The position numbers and the translations under genes are program-made. Source: Psychrilyobacter sp. (GTDB taxonomy: Bacteria > Fusobacteriota > Fusobacteriia > Fusobacteriales > Fusobacteriaceae). Taken from it: a stretch of DNA of 10,969 nt. The notes under the pieces were generated by a model. The model was not told the origin of the DNA, ran no database searches, and was given only the letters and a program-made list of their open reading frames with translations. Shown here piece by piece: positions 1 through 6,476 of the stretch (the first letter of the stretch is position 1; each line of letters begins with the position of its first letter). The stretch lies in the NCBI GenBank assembly GCA_023145315.1, contig JAGLEA010000101.1, positions 1-10,969 on the forward strand, in the 5' to 3' direction.

Positions 1-212
1 ACTTTTTGATTCATATCAGACGAATCGATGAGCTCCTTAACTTGAATATATCCTGTATCAAAATTTTCAAGTAGGGGATAGTTAGAAGTAATTTCACTCC
101 AATCTTTTGCTGGTTTTAAAGGACTCATAGGATTTCCTCTTTCAGTGTGAATCATTCCTATAGTTCCACCTGTATTTATTACTAATATTTTCTTTTCATT
201 AAATTTATTCAT
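1..212 (-). CDS. ansA: L-asparaginase, type I (cytoplasmic), N-terminal part
   Basis: The first 70 codons of a minus-strand gene lie here and the rest is off the left edge. The product should hydrolyse L-asparagine to aspartate and ammonia. The translation shows the asparaginase N-terminal signature NTGGTIGM at residues 13-20, where Thr14 would be the catalytic nucleophile, and the second substrate-binding block DSSDM at residues 63-67. There is no signal peptide, and the first beta strand (KKILVINTGG) begins almost at once, so this looks like the cytoplasmic type I enzyme rather than the periplasmic type II. The start codon at 212-210 is preceded by GGAGGT (complement of 217-222) at 4 bases. 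The second catalytic Thr-Asp block (TDT) is outside the window and cannot be checked. It is transcribed divergently from the acyltransferase gene. Confidence 0.88.
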   Translation of the reverse strand, partial: MNKFNEKKILVINTGGTIGMIHTERGNPMSPLKPAKDWSEITSNYPLLENFDTGYIQVKELIDSSDMNQK

Positions 213-269
213 ATTGACCTCCAATATAATGACTGTTAGTAAAAACTAATACTCTATTTTATACTTAAC

Positions 270-298
270 ATTATACTTTTTTTTCACATTTTTTTAAA
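270..298 (-). promoter_or_regulatory. Possible promoter for the asparaginase gene
   Basis: On the minus strand a perfect TATAAT (complement of 270-275) lies about 58 bases before the asparaginase start. The -35 region 17 bases upstream is only TTTAAA (293-298), so the call rests on the -10 box. In such AT-rich DNA TATAAT can occur by chance. Confidence 0.4.
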
Positions 299-373
299 GG
301 GGTGAATTAAAAAAATATTCTACAAAAATAAGAGAAATTAAGAATTTTAGGGATTAAATTTTTATTAATTTCT

Positions 374-402
374 TTGACATAAGAAAAACAAAATGTTAAA
401 AT
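374..402 (+). promoter_or_regulatory. Sigma-70-type promoter for the acyltransferase gene
   Basis: TTGACA at 374-379 is a perfect -35 box. After exactly 17 bases comes TAAAAT at 397-402, preceded by TG at the extended -10 position (394-395). Transcription would start near 409 and give a leader of about 20 bases that carries little beyond the ribosome binding site. The 219 bases between the two divergent genes hold this promoter and the asparaginase promoter; no other gene or structure is visible there. Confidence 0.75.
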
Positions 403-431
403 AACAGGTGTAATAATATAAAGGGGGATTT

Positions 432-1166
432 ATGACATTAATTAGAGTAGCTGTATTTGGATTTTTATATTTTTCAAAGATAACAATTTTACATAAAAGA
501 AGATTGGAAAAAATGGAAGACAGTAGGGAAAAATTTTTATTTGGTAGAAGTTTATTTAGAGGGTTTGGAAAGGGAATAATAGATAGAACAGGTGCAAAAG
601 TAGAAGTTATCTATGAAGATGAATCGGATTATAAAAAATTAACTTCTAATGAAGCAGTAGTTTTAATATCTAATCACCAAAGTAATATGGATATCCCTGC
701 AATTCAAGGGTATTTTCCTATAGTCCCTGGTTTTTTGGCAAAAAAAGAAATGGAAACATGGCCGTTTTTTGGGAAATGGACTCCTCTGACAAGATCGGTA
801 TTTGTAGATCGTAAAAACCCTAGAGAGGGAATAAAAGCAATAAGAGAAGCTGTAAAAATAGTAAAAGAGGGATATCCTATTCTTGTTTTCCCCGAGGGAA
901 CAAGGTCAGAAGATGGGAAATTAGGAGAGTTTAAAAATGGTGGATTTAAAATAGCGGTAGATGCAAAAGCTAAAATAGTACCCATAACTCTAAAGGGAAC
1001 ATATGATATTCAGAAAAAAGGTTGCGTAAAGATGTATAGAAATAAAAAAGTAAAATTAATCATAGGAAAAGTAATAGATACCAATGATTACGATAAAGTA
1101 GAATTAAAGAATATTCATAATATAGTAAAAAATAAAATTGAAGAAAACTTTAATAAATATCAATAA
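432..1166 (+). CDS. plsC: 1-acyl-sn-glycerol-3-phosphate acyltransferase (PlsC family)
   Basis: The predicted enzyme transfers a fatty acyl group to lysophosphatidic acid to make phosphatidic acid, the precursor of membrane phospholipids, at the inner face of the cytoplasmic membrane. All four blocks of the PlsC acyltransferase family are visible in 244 residues: the catalytic NHQSNMD (His82, Asp87 of the HX4D motif), FVDRKN at 124-129, the phosphate-binding FPEGTR at 153-158, and VPITLKGTY at 183-191. A short hydrophobic stretch at residues 4-20 may anchor the N terminus. The length is normal for the family. The start has a strong GGGGGA site 6 bases upstream. The gene has its own promoter and appears monocistronic, since the next gene has its own promoter and riboswitch. 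The exact acyl donor (acyl-ACP or acyl-CoA) cannot be told from sequence. Confidence 0.9.
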   Translation: MTLIRVAVFGFLYFSKITILHKRRLEKMEDSREKFLFGRSLFRGFGKGIIDRTGAKVEVIYEDESDYKKLTSNEAVVLISNHQSNMDIPAIQGYFPIVPGFLAKKEMETWPFFGKWTPLTRSVFVDRKNPREGIKAIREAVKIVKEGYPILVFPEGTRSEDGKLGEFKNGGFKIAVDAKAKIVPITLKGTYDIQKKGCVKMYRNKKVKLIIGKVIDTNDYDKVELKNIHNIVKNKIEENFNKYQ

Positions 1167-1172
1167 AATATC

Positions 1173-1198
1173 ATATGCTAAAGGATAATTTGGTATAT
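1173..1198 (+). terminator. Weak hairpin after plsC, without a U-tract
   Basis: ATATGCTAAA (1173-1182) can pair with TTTGGTATAT (1189-1198) across a 6-base loop GGATAA, using two G-U wobbles. It begins 6 bases after the plsC stop, the right place for a terminator. The bases that follow are not a run of T, so termination here is doubtful. Confidence 0.25.
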
Positions 1199-1226
1199 CT
1201 ATATTTAGGTAGTGAAAATTAAAAGA

Positions 1227-1255
1227 TTGTAAAAATAAATAAATTTTGTTATGAT
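1227..1255 (+). promoter_or_regulatory. Promoter of the thiamine transport operon
   Basis: TTGTAA (1227-1232), a 17-base spacer and TATGAT (1250-1255) with TG at the extended -10 position (1247-1248) form a good vegetative promoter. The predicted start near 1262 coincides with the first base of the riboswitch P1 helix, which supports both calls. Confidence 0.7.
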
Positions 1256-1260
1256 GAATT

Positions 1261-1352
1261 ATAAATATTGCAGGAGCTTTATGCTGAGAGGAGATGTTAT
1301 AGTCTCGACTGTTAACCTGATCTAGATAATGCTAGCGGAGGAAAATTTTTAT
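1261..1352 (+). promoter_or_regulatory. TPP riboswitch (THI element)
   Basis: The RNA carries the conserved thiamine pyrophosphate aptamer blocks: GCTGAGAGG (1283-1291, pyrimidine-binding side) and ACCTGATCTAG followed by ATAATGCTAGCG (1315-1337, pyrophosphate-binding side). Helix P5 is CTAG/CTAG (1322-1325 with 1332-1335); the E. coli thiM aptamer has CTGG/CCAG here, so a G-C pair is replaced by A-U, a supporting covariation. P4 is CCT/AGG (1316-1318 with 1339-1341). P1 pairs 1261-1269 with 1344-1352 with a single mismatch. Together with the hairpin terminator downstream it should switch thiB-thiP off when TPP is plentiful. Confidence 0.95.
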
Positions 1353-1398
1353 ATTTTTAAGAATTAGGAGAAAAATTCCTATATATTAAATAATATTT

Positions 1399-1430
1399 AA
1401 AGACTTCCTTTTTTAGGGAGTCTTTCTTTT
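1399..1430 (+). terminator. Riboswitch-controlled intrinsic terminator
   Basis: AAAGACTTCC (1399-1408) pairs with GGGAGTCTTT (1416-1425) over 10 base pairs, one of them G-U, around a 7-base loop, and is followed by the T-rich CTTTT. It lies between the TPP aptamer and thiB, the expression platform of a transcriptional off-switch. AGACT in the 5' arm (1401-1405) is complementary to AGTCT in the aptamer (1301-1305), and AGGAG (1366-1370) can pair with TTCCT (1405-1409); either could be an antiterminator contact. A smaller hairpin AGGA/TCCT (1366-1380) sits between aptamer and terminator. Confidence 0.85.
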
Positions 1431-1463
1431 GTTAATTAGTTTCTGTGAAAAAGGGGGATAATT

Positions 1464-2420
1464 ATGAAAAGAATGGTATTGTTGGTGGTAATGTTAGTCA
1501 TGGGAATAACGAGTTTTTCAAAAGAAAAAATATTGGTCTATGTACCGAGTTCAATGACTTTTTTACAAGAGGAATTAGGGGAAGATTTTAAAAATAAAAC
1601 AGGTGTAGAAGTAGAATTTATAGGAATAAAAGGGATACCTGCAAGATTAAAGTTAGAGAGTAGAAGACCAAAAGCAGATGTAGTATTAGGGCTATCTAAA
1701 GTAAATGTTTTAGAAGCTAAGAAAAATAAGTGGCTAAAGAGTTATAAACCTAAAACATCAGATAGGATAGTGAGTAAGAATTATATAATTGATGAAGAAT
1801 GGTATGCAACACCGTTTGATTATGGTTCATTAGCAATAAACATCAATAAAGATACTGTAGAAAAGATGCCGACTTCTTTTGAAGATATAAAAAAAATGAA
1901 GGGTAAATTAATAACTTTAGATCCCAACTCATTTACTGGTCAAGAATTTATGATGTGGACAATAGCAATCTACGGAGAAAACTGGTTGGATTTTTGGAAG
2001 GAATTAAAACCTGCAATTAAAACTGTAGCTCCAGGGTGGAGTGAAGGATGGGCAAAATTCACAACTAATGAAGCTCCTATGATGGTAGGTTATGCCACTA
2101 GCGATCTATATTTTGATGAAAAAAGTTCATATAAGAGTATTATTCCAAGTGAAGGAGGATATATCTATACTCAAGGTGCAGCTATAGTTAATAAAAAAGA
2201 GATAAAAGAAGGAGCTAAGCTATTTATGGACTATATACTAGAAGATAGATTTCAACTAGCTATGGTCGAAAAAAACTATATGCTTCCTGTAACAAATATA
2301 AAGTTAGGAATAGAATATAATAGAGTCCCAACTTCTAAAAAGATAGTTAAAGTAGATAAAAATGATTTGGAGAAAGTAGAAGAATATAAAAAAGAATTGA
2401 TTAGATTACTAAAAAAATAA
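1464..2420 (+). CDS. thiB: Thiamine ABC transporter, periplasmic binding protein
   Basis: This 318-residue protein should capture thiamine (and its phosphates) in the periplasm and hand it to ThiP. The N terminus is a Sec signal peptide: KR at 2-3, a hydrophobic core at 4-16, likely cleavage after Ser19 (SFS-KE). There is no lipobox cysteine, as in E. coli ThiB/TbpA. Similarity to ThiB is clear along the length: ADVVLGL (71-77), ATPFDYG (115-121), the thiamine-ring-stacking GWSEGW (191-196, Trp192 matching E. coli Trp197), VGYATSDLY (208-216) and the late NYMLPVTNI block (271-279). Length matches the family (about 327 in E. coli). The TPP riboswitch directly upstream independently supports the substrate. 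The start has GGGGGA 7 bases upstream. thiP follows after 18 bases. Confidence 0.93.
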   Translation: MKRMVLLVVMLVMGITSFSKEKILVYVPSSMTFLQEELGEDFKNKTGVEVEFIGIKGIPARLKLESRRPKADVVLGLSKVNVLEAKKNKWLKSYKPKTSDRIVSKNYIIDEEWYATPFDYGSLAININKDTVEKMPTSFEDIKKMKGKLITLDPNSFTGQEFMMWTIAIYGENWLDFWKELKPAIKTVAPGWSEGWAKFTTNEAPMMVGYATSDLYFDEKSSYKSIIPSEGGYIYTQGAAIVNKKEIKEGAKLFMDYILEDRFQLAMVEKNYMLPVTNIKLGIEYNRVPTSKKIVKVDKNDLEKVEEYKKELIRLLKK

Positions 2421-2438
2421 ACAAAATAAGGATAAAAA

Positions 2439-3941
2439 ATGCGAAAAAGTAAAAGTTTAAATGTTGTGTATATGATATTATGGCTAATTCCTCTCTATAT
2501 ATTTGGGAGGGACTTTTTTCATTTAGAAGATTTAGTAGCTGTTCTCGACAGAGAAACACTTGATTTGGTATTAGAGTCATTTAAACAAGGGATATTAACA
2601 TCGGTAATAGCGTTTTTAGTAGCAATATTACCTGCAATATACTTAACTTATAAAAAAGATAAAATAGGGGCTCTAATAGAAAGTACAATATTTATCCCGT
2701 TTTTCTTCCCAGTAATATCCACTATGATCACTTTTTCATTGGTATTTAATCTACCTTATATAAAGGAACTAGGGATCTTATATAGTTTAAAAGCTATATT
2801 AGTAGCCAATGTATTTTATAATGCTCCTATATTTGTAAAGTATATATCTATGGGAATGAAAAGTGTTCCTAACGAAGTATTAGAAGCAGGTAGAGTCTGT
2901 GGAGCTACAAAATATAAAACATTTACAAAAATAATACTACCTTTAATATTGCCTCAAATATTTAGAGCGTTTTTTATGGTATTCGTCTATTCTTTTACAT
3001 CTTTTGGGATTGTTTTATCTCTTGGAGGATTAAAATATTCGACATTAGAGGTTGAAATAGTCAACTCCCTTATGGGAAGTGGTGATTTTTCTAGGGTGTT
3101 TGCTTTGGGAATAATTCAATTTATCATATTAACTTTAGTAAATATAATAGGAGAAAAGATAGAAGGATATGAACTAAAAGAAGAAAAGAAGAGTGGGAAA
3201 TTGTCAAAAGTTACAATAATTTATAGTTTATTATTTATTGTTTTTGAATTAGGGATTGTAGGAGTTAACCTTGTATTTTCATTTTATAACTACTATGAAA
3301 AAAAGTTTTCTTTAGATGCTTTTTTTAGGATACTAACTCCTACATTTAACAAAAAATATCCTGTTATACAATCTATAATTAATTCGAGTCTTATATCTAT
3401 GAGTACTGCATTTATAGTAATTATATTTACTTATTTACTCCTCAAAAACTCAAAAAAAACTACTACTTACATAATATTTTCAACTTTTGGAATATCTAGT
3501 GGATTTTTGGCAATAACCTTGGTTTATACAAATATAGTTTATGATGTTCCGTATATAATACTTCTAATTGGAGGTTTTTTTCTAACTACAGTCCCTATTG
3601 CGTATTCATTTATGTATCAATATATAAAGAAGTTTCCTAAAGAGATATTAGAGGCTAGTGACATAGACGGTACAACTAAATTTCAAAGGTTTGTCTATGT
3701 AGAGTTTCCAATGCTAAAGGAAGTATTTATAAATACTTATCTACAAATATTTGCAGTAATTTATGCAGAGTTTACCATTATTTATACTATGCAACTAGGT
3801 AGAAGTTTTCCACTATCATCAGTAGTAAACTATAGCTTATATACAAATAAATTATTTTTAGAGAGTGCCGCAATGAGTAGTTTAAATATAATGATTATAG
3901 CTGTTTTATTTTTAGTTCCCTACTTAAAAGGAAGAAAGTAA
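2439..3941 (+). CDS. thiP: Thiamine ABC transporter, fused double permease
   Basis: The protein forms the membrane channel of the thiamine importer. It is two binding-protein-dependent permease halves fused in one chain of 500 residues, the usual ThiP design (about 536 in E. coli). Each half has the EAA loop that contacts the ATPase: E149AGRVCGATKYKTFTKIILP in the first half and E405ASDIDGTTKFQRFVYVEFP in the second. Roughly 12 hydrophobic segments can be seen, with a charged linker at about 240-257 joining the halves. The second EAA loop departs slightly from consensus (Asp-Gly-Thr where Gly-Ala or Gly-Ala-Ser is typical). AAGGAT lies 6 bases before the start. It is co-transcribed with thiB under TPP control. 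The ATPase ThiQ that normally follows is absent; the next gene is a peptidase after 114 bases. Confidence 0.9.
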   Translation: MRKSKSLNVVYMILWLIPLYIFGRDFFHLEDLVAVLDRETLDLVLESFKQGILTSVIAFLVAILPAIYLTYKKDKIGALIESTIFIPFFFPVISTMITFSLVFNLPYIKELGILYSLKAILVANVFYNAPIFVKYISMGMKSVPNEVLEAGRVCGATKYKTFTKIILPLILPQIFRAFFMVFVYSFTSFGIVLSLGGLKYSTLEVEIVNSLMGSGDFSRVFALGIIQFIILTLVNIIGEKIEGYELKEEKKSGKLSKVTIIYSLLFIVFELGIVGVNLVFSFYNYYEKKFSLDAFFRILTPTFNKKYPVIQSIINSSLISMSTAFIVIIFTYLLLKNSKKTTTYIIFSTFGISSGFLAITLVYTNIVYDVPYIILLIGGFFLTTVPIAYSFMYQYIKKFPKEILEASDIDGTTKFQRFVYVEFPMLKEVFINTYLQIFAVIYAEFTIIYTMQLGRSFPLSSVVNYSLYTNKLFLESAAMSSLNIMIIAVLFLVPYLKGRK

Positions 3942-3950
3942 GAATATTAA

Positions 3951-3971
3951 TGTATATTCCTTTAAAATACA
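3951..3971 (+). terminator. Possible weak terminator after thiP
   Basis: TGTATATT (3951-3958) can pair with AAAATACA (3964-3971) with one A-A mismatch around a 5-base loop, and is followed by the moderately T-rich CCTTTATTATTT. The stem is short and nearly all A-U, so termination would be incomplete at best. Part of it (3959-3968) is repeated at 4017-4026. Confidence 0.3.
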
Positions 3972-3991
3972 CCTTTATTATTTCTGTATTG

Positions 3992-4000
3992 TGTTATAGA
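3992..4000 (+). promoter_or_regulatory. Possible extended -10 promoter for the oligopeptidase gene
   Basis: TGTTATAGA (3992-4000) fits an extended -10 box about 56 bases before the peptidase start. No convincing -35 box is present. The 10-base direct repeat CCTTTAAAAT (3959-3968 and 4017-4026) brackets this site. Confidence 0.35.
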
Positions 4001-4055
4001 CTTATCATAGAAGATACCTTTAAAATTAAGGACTTAAATACTATGGGAGGAAATA

Positions 4056-5735
4056 ATGAGAAAATATTATAATGAATCATTAGTAGTGGATAAAGGGAAT
4101 ATAAATAAAATTTTAGAAGAACTGATAGCTGAAGAGATAAACTCTGTAGATGAATTAGAAAGTTTTATAGAAAAATTTAGTGAAATTATGATGATAGTAG
4201 ATGAATTAGAAGGGCGAAAATATATCTTAATGACGAGATTTGCAACAGAAGAAAAGTATAGTAAAGAATTTAATGAATTTTATGAAGAGGTTGTAGCTAT
4301 ATCTGAACCTATAGCTTCTAAAATTAGAGAAAAAATATATGGAACACCTTTTTTTAATGAACTGCCAGAAGAAAGGTATGAAAACTATAAAAAGATACTG
4401 TCGATAGACATAGAGATGTTCGAAGAAAAAAATATACCTTTACAAGTAAAAGAGATGGAACTCGCTAATAAATCAGGTGAGATTTTTTCTAAGATGACGG
4501 TGAAATTCAAAGAAAAAACTTATACACTATCTCAAATGGATAAATTTTTAAAAGATAGTGATAGAGAGGTAAGGGAAGAAGCGTGGAAATTAATTAGAAA
4601 TAGAATAAATGAAGATCATGGTGAATTAGAAGAATTATTTGAACAACTAAAGACACTAAGGATAGAAATTGCTAAAAATAAAGGATATACAAATTATAGA
4701 GATTATAAACATGATGAGATGGGAAGAACATCTTATAAACCACAGGATTTATTTAAATTTCATGATGCTGTTGAAAAAATAATAGTTCCAATATTGAAAG
4801 AAATCCATGAGGAAAAAAGAAAAAAATTAGGTGTTGAAACACTGAGACCATGGGATCTGTCTGTTGATCCTGATGGAACAGTATTAAAACCATTTAAAAA
4901 TGGAAAGGATTTATTAGAAAAATCATACTCTGTTTTAGGTAAAATAAACCCTGAATATAGAAAAAATTTGGAAAAGATGGATGAATTAGATCTTTTTGAT
5001 CTTGAAAATAGAGAGGGAAAAGCACCAGGAGGATATAACTGTTCACTTGCAGAGACAAAAGCTCCATTTATTTTTATGAATGCGGTAGATTCTCAGGGTG
5101 ACATGGTTACAATGATGCATGAATCAGGTCATGCTATGCACTCTTTTGCTCTAAAGGATGAGGCTATATTAGAGTATTGTGATGTTCCTAGTGAAGTGGC
5201 AGAGCTAGCTTCTATGACTATGGAAATGTTAACTATGGAATTTTGGGATATATTTTACTCTGACGAGAATGAACTTAGAAAAGCAAAATTAGAGCAATTA
5301 TATAGTGGAATTGAGATCCTTCCATGGGTAATGATAATAGACTCGTTTCAACACTGGATCTACACAACTCCAAACCACACAATAGAAGAAAGAGATGAAA
5401 AGTTTGGCGAGATAATGGATAGATTTAATACTGGCGTGGATTGGTCAGGGATAACAGTGGAAAAGCAACGAGCGTGGTTAAGACAACTACATGTGTTTGA
5501 AGTTCCATTTTACTATATAGAATATGGGATAAGTCAATTAGGAGCACTATCAATATATAAAAACTATATAAATGACAAGGCTGGAACATTAAAAAAATAT
5601 AAAGACTTTTTAAAATTAGGGTATTCAAAATCAGTGGGGGAAATATACGAAACCGCTGGAATAAAATTTGATTTTTCAGAAGAAACAGTAGAGAAACTAG
5701 GGAATTTTATAAGAGAAGAGTTAAACAAATTATAA
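4056..5735 (+). CDS. pepF: M3-family oligoendopeptidase (PepF-like zinc metallopeptidase)
   Basis: A cytoplasmic zinc peptidase that cleaves short peptides, probably those imported for amino acid fermentation. In 559 residues the catalytic site is plain: HESGH at 355-359 gives zinc ligands His355 and His359 and catalytic Glu356, and ELASMTME (383-390) matches the E-x-x-S-x-x-x-E helix of M3 peptidases, making Glu383 the likely third ligand. The preceding GYNCSLAETKAPFIFMN segment (326-342) and the tyrosine-rich FYYIEYGISQLGALSIY near the end (485-501) are typical of the M3B oligoendopeptidase group. The N-terminal 200 residues are the alpha-helical lid. There is no signal peptide. Start chosen for GGGAGG 5 bases upstream. 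Symbol pepF is by family; the exact subgroup is not certain. The next gene begins 28 bases later and is probably co-transcribed. Confidence 0.9.
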   Translation: MRKYYNESLVVDKGNINKILEELIAEEINSVDELESFIEKFSEIMMIVDELEGRKYILMTRFATEEKYSKEFNEFYEEVVAISEPIASKIREKIYGTPFFNELPEERYENYKKILSIDIEMFEEKNIPLQVKEMELANKSGEIFSKMTVKFKEKTYTLSQMDKFLKDSDREVREEAWKLIRNRINEDHGELEELFEQLKTLRIEIAKNKGYTNYRDYKHDEMGRTSYKPQDLFKFHDAVEKIIVPILKEIHEEKRKKLGVETLRPWDLSVDPDGTVLKPFKNGKDLLEKSYSVLGKINPEYRKNLEKMDELDLFDLENREGKAPGGYNCSLAETKAPFIFMNAVDSQGDMVTMMHESGHAMHSFALKDEAILEYCDVPSEVAELASMTMEMLTMEFWDIFYSDENELRKAKLEQLYSGIEILPWVMIIDSFQHWIYTTPNHTIEERDEKFGEIMDRFNTGVDWSGITVEKQRAWLRQLHVFEVPFYYIEYGISQLGALSIYKNYINDKAGTLKKYKDFLKLGYSKSVGEIYETAGIKFDFSEETVEKLGNFIREELNKL

Positions 5736-5752
5736 ATATAGGTTTAAATACA

Positions 5753-5757
5753 AGGAG
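5753..5757 (+). promoter_or_regulatory. Ribosome binding site that decides the start at 5764
   Basis: AGGAG lies 3 bases before a GTG (5761) and 6 bases before the adjacent ATG (5764). The 6-base spacing and the ATG are both more usual, so translation most likely starts at 5764. Confidence 0.65.
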
Positions 5758-5763
5758 TAAGTG

Positions 5764-6339
5764 ATGAGAGTAAAAAGAAATATGTACTTAATAGGAATAT
5801 TTATTATTCTAAATAGTTTAGTTTTCTCAAGTGATATAAATATAACTTTATCAGAAAAAGCTATAAATTCATTTGTTACAGCAGCTAGCCCAGTAGAATT
5901 TAGCCAAGAGATAAATGTTTTAACAGGAAAAACAAAAGCAGATTTTACAATAACAAAAGTAAATATAGATTTAGAGAAGGATAAAATTAGTATAAAAGGA
6001 CATCTAAATATTGATCTAAATGGATCCACACTAGATGCTAATATTAGTGGGGAATTAGAACCAACAATAGATGAAAAAACAGGTGAACTATCACTAAAAC
6101 TTTCAAAGGTAGATATAAAGGGATTAGAGTTTTTAAAATTAGATAAAGCTCTAAAAAATAATGTATCTATTCCATTGAAAGTTAATGAATTAAAAGCAAT
6201 TGAGATAAAAAAGAGTGATACAGAATATTTAGAAGTGAACCCAATAATATCTAATCAAAAAATATTGATCATAAAAGATAAAATAAGCATTATAGGTGAT
6301 ATAAGATTTGAAAAAGGGCAGATAAAAAAGTATGATTAG
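5764..6339 (+). CDS. Exported protein of unknown function
   Basis: A 191-residue protein that I do not recognise with confidence. It starts with a clear Sec signal peptide: basic RVKR at 2-5, hydrophobic core at 8-21, likely cleavage after Ser22 (VFS-SD), no lipobox. The mature part is rich in alternating hydrophobic and polar residues with strand-like stretches (for example ADFTITKVNIDL, DKISIKGHLNIDL, ELSLKLSKVDIKGL). After the signal comes a short helix, LSEKAINSFV. A helix followed by long amphipathic strands is reminiscent of the DUF1439 (YceB-like) family of envelope lipid-binding-type proteins, but the match is impressionistic. No cysteines and no catalytic motif are visible. It probably shares a transcript with the upstream oligopeptidase. 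In-frame GTG at 5761 is an alternative start. Confidence 0.75.
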   Translation: MRVKRNMYLIGIFIILNSLVFSSDINITLSEKAINSFVTAASPVEFSQEINVLTGKTKADFTITKVNIDLEKDKISIKGHLNIDLNGSTLDANISGELEPTIDEKTGELSLKLSKVDIKGLEFLKLDKALKNNVSIPLKVNELKAIEIKKSDTEYLEVNPIISNQKILIIKDKISIIGDIRFEKGQIKKYD

Positions 6340-6402
6340 AGAATTTAGAACCTAGATAGAGAGTAACAAAATATTAAAAAAAACTTAAAAATCTTAGAAA
6401 TG

Positions 6403-6411
6403 TGTTATAAT
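6403..6411 (+). promoter_or_regulatory. Extended -10 promoter for the amino acid permease gene
   Basis: TGTTATAAT (6403-6411) is a perfect extended -10 box. The -35 region is weak (CTTAAA at 6384-6389 with a 16-base spacer), as extended -10 promoters tolerate. Transcription would start near 6418, giving a leader of about 59 bases. The 137-base gap after the exported-protein gene holds nothing else that I can support, and no clear terminator for the upstream unit. Confidence 0.6.
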
Positions 6412-6476
6412 ATTAGATATTACATTATTTTACTATTTAAATTTGATACAATAATTAAATTAAAAGGAAGGTTGAT

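Noticed and set aside
704..985. Minus-strand open frame inside plsC
   Set aside because: It lies wholly antisense to conserved acyltransferase motifs and encodes no recognisable domain; it is a shadow of the real gene.
5761..5763. GTG start for the exported protein
   Set aside because: It is only 3 bases after AGGAG, whereas the next codon is an ATG at a normal 6-base distance. It remains possible but is less likely.
5425..6029. Two minus-strand open frames over the end of the peptidase gene and the start of the exported-protein gene
   Set aside because: They are antisense to well-supported coding sequence, lack ribosome binding sites and show no family features.
6443..6448. TTGATA as a -35 box for the permease gene
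   Set aside because: It is only 29 bases before the start codon, leaving no room for a -10 box and leader; the TGTTATAAT upstream is a better candidate.
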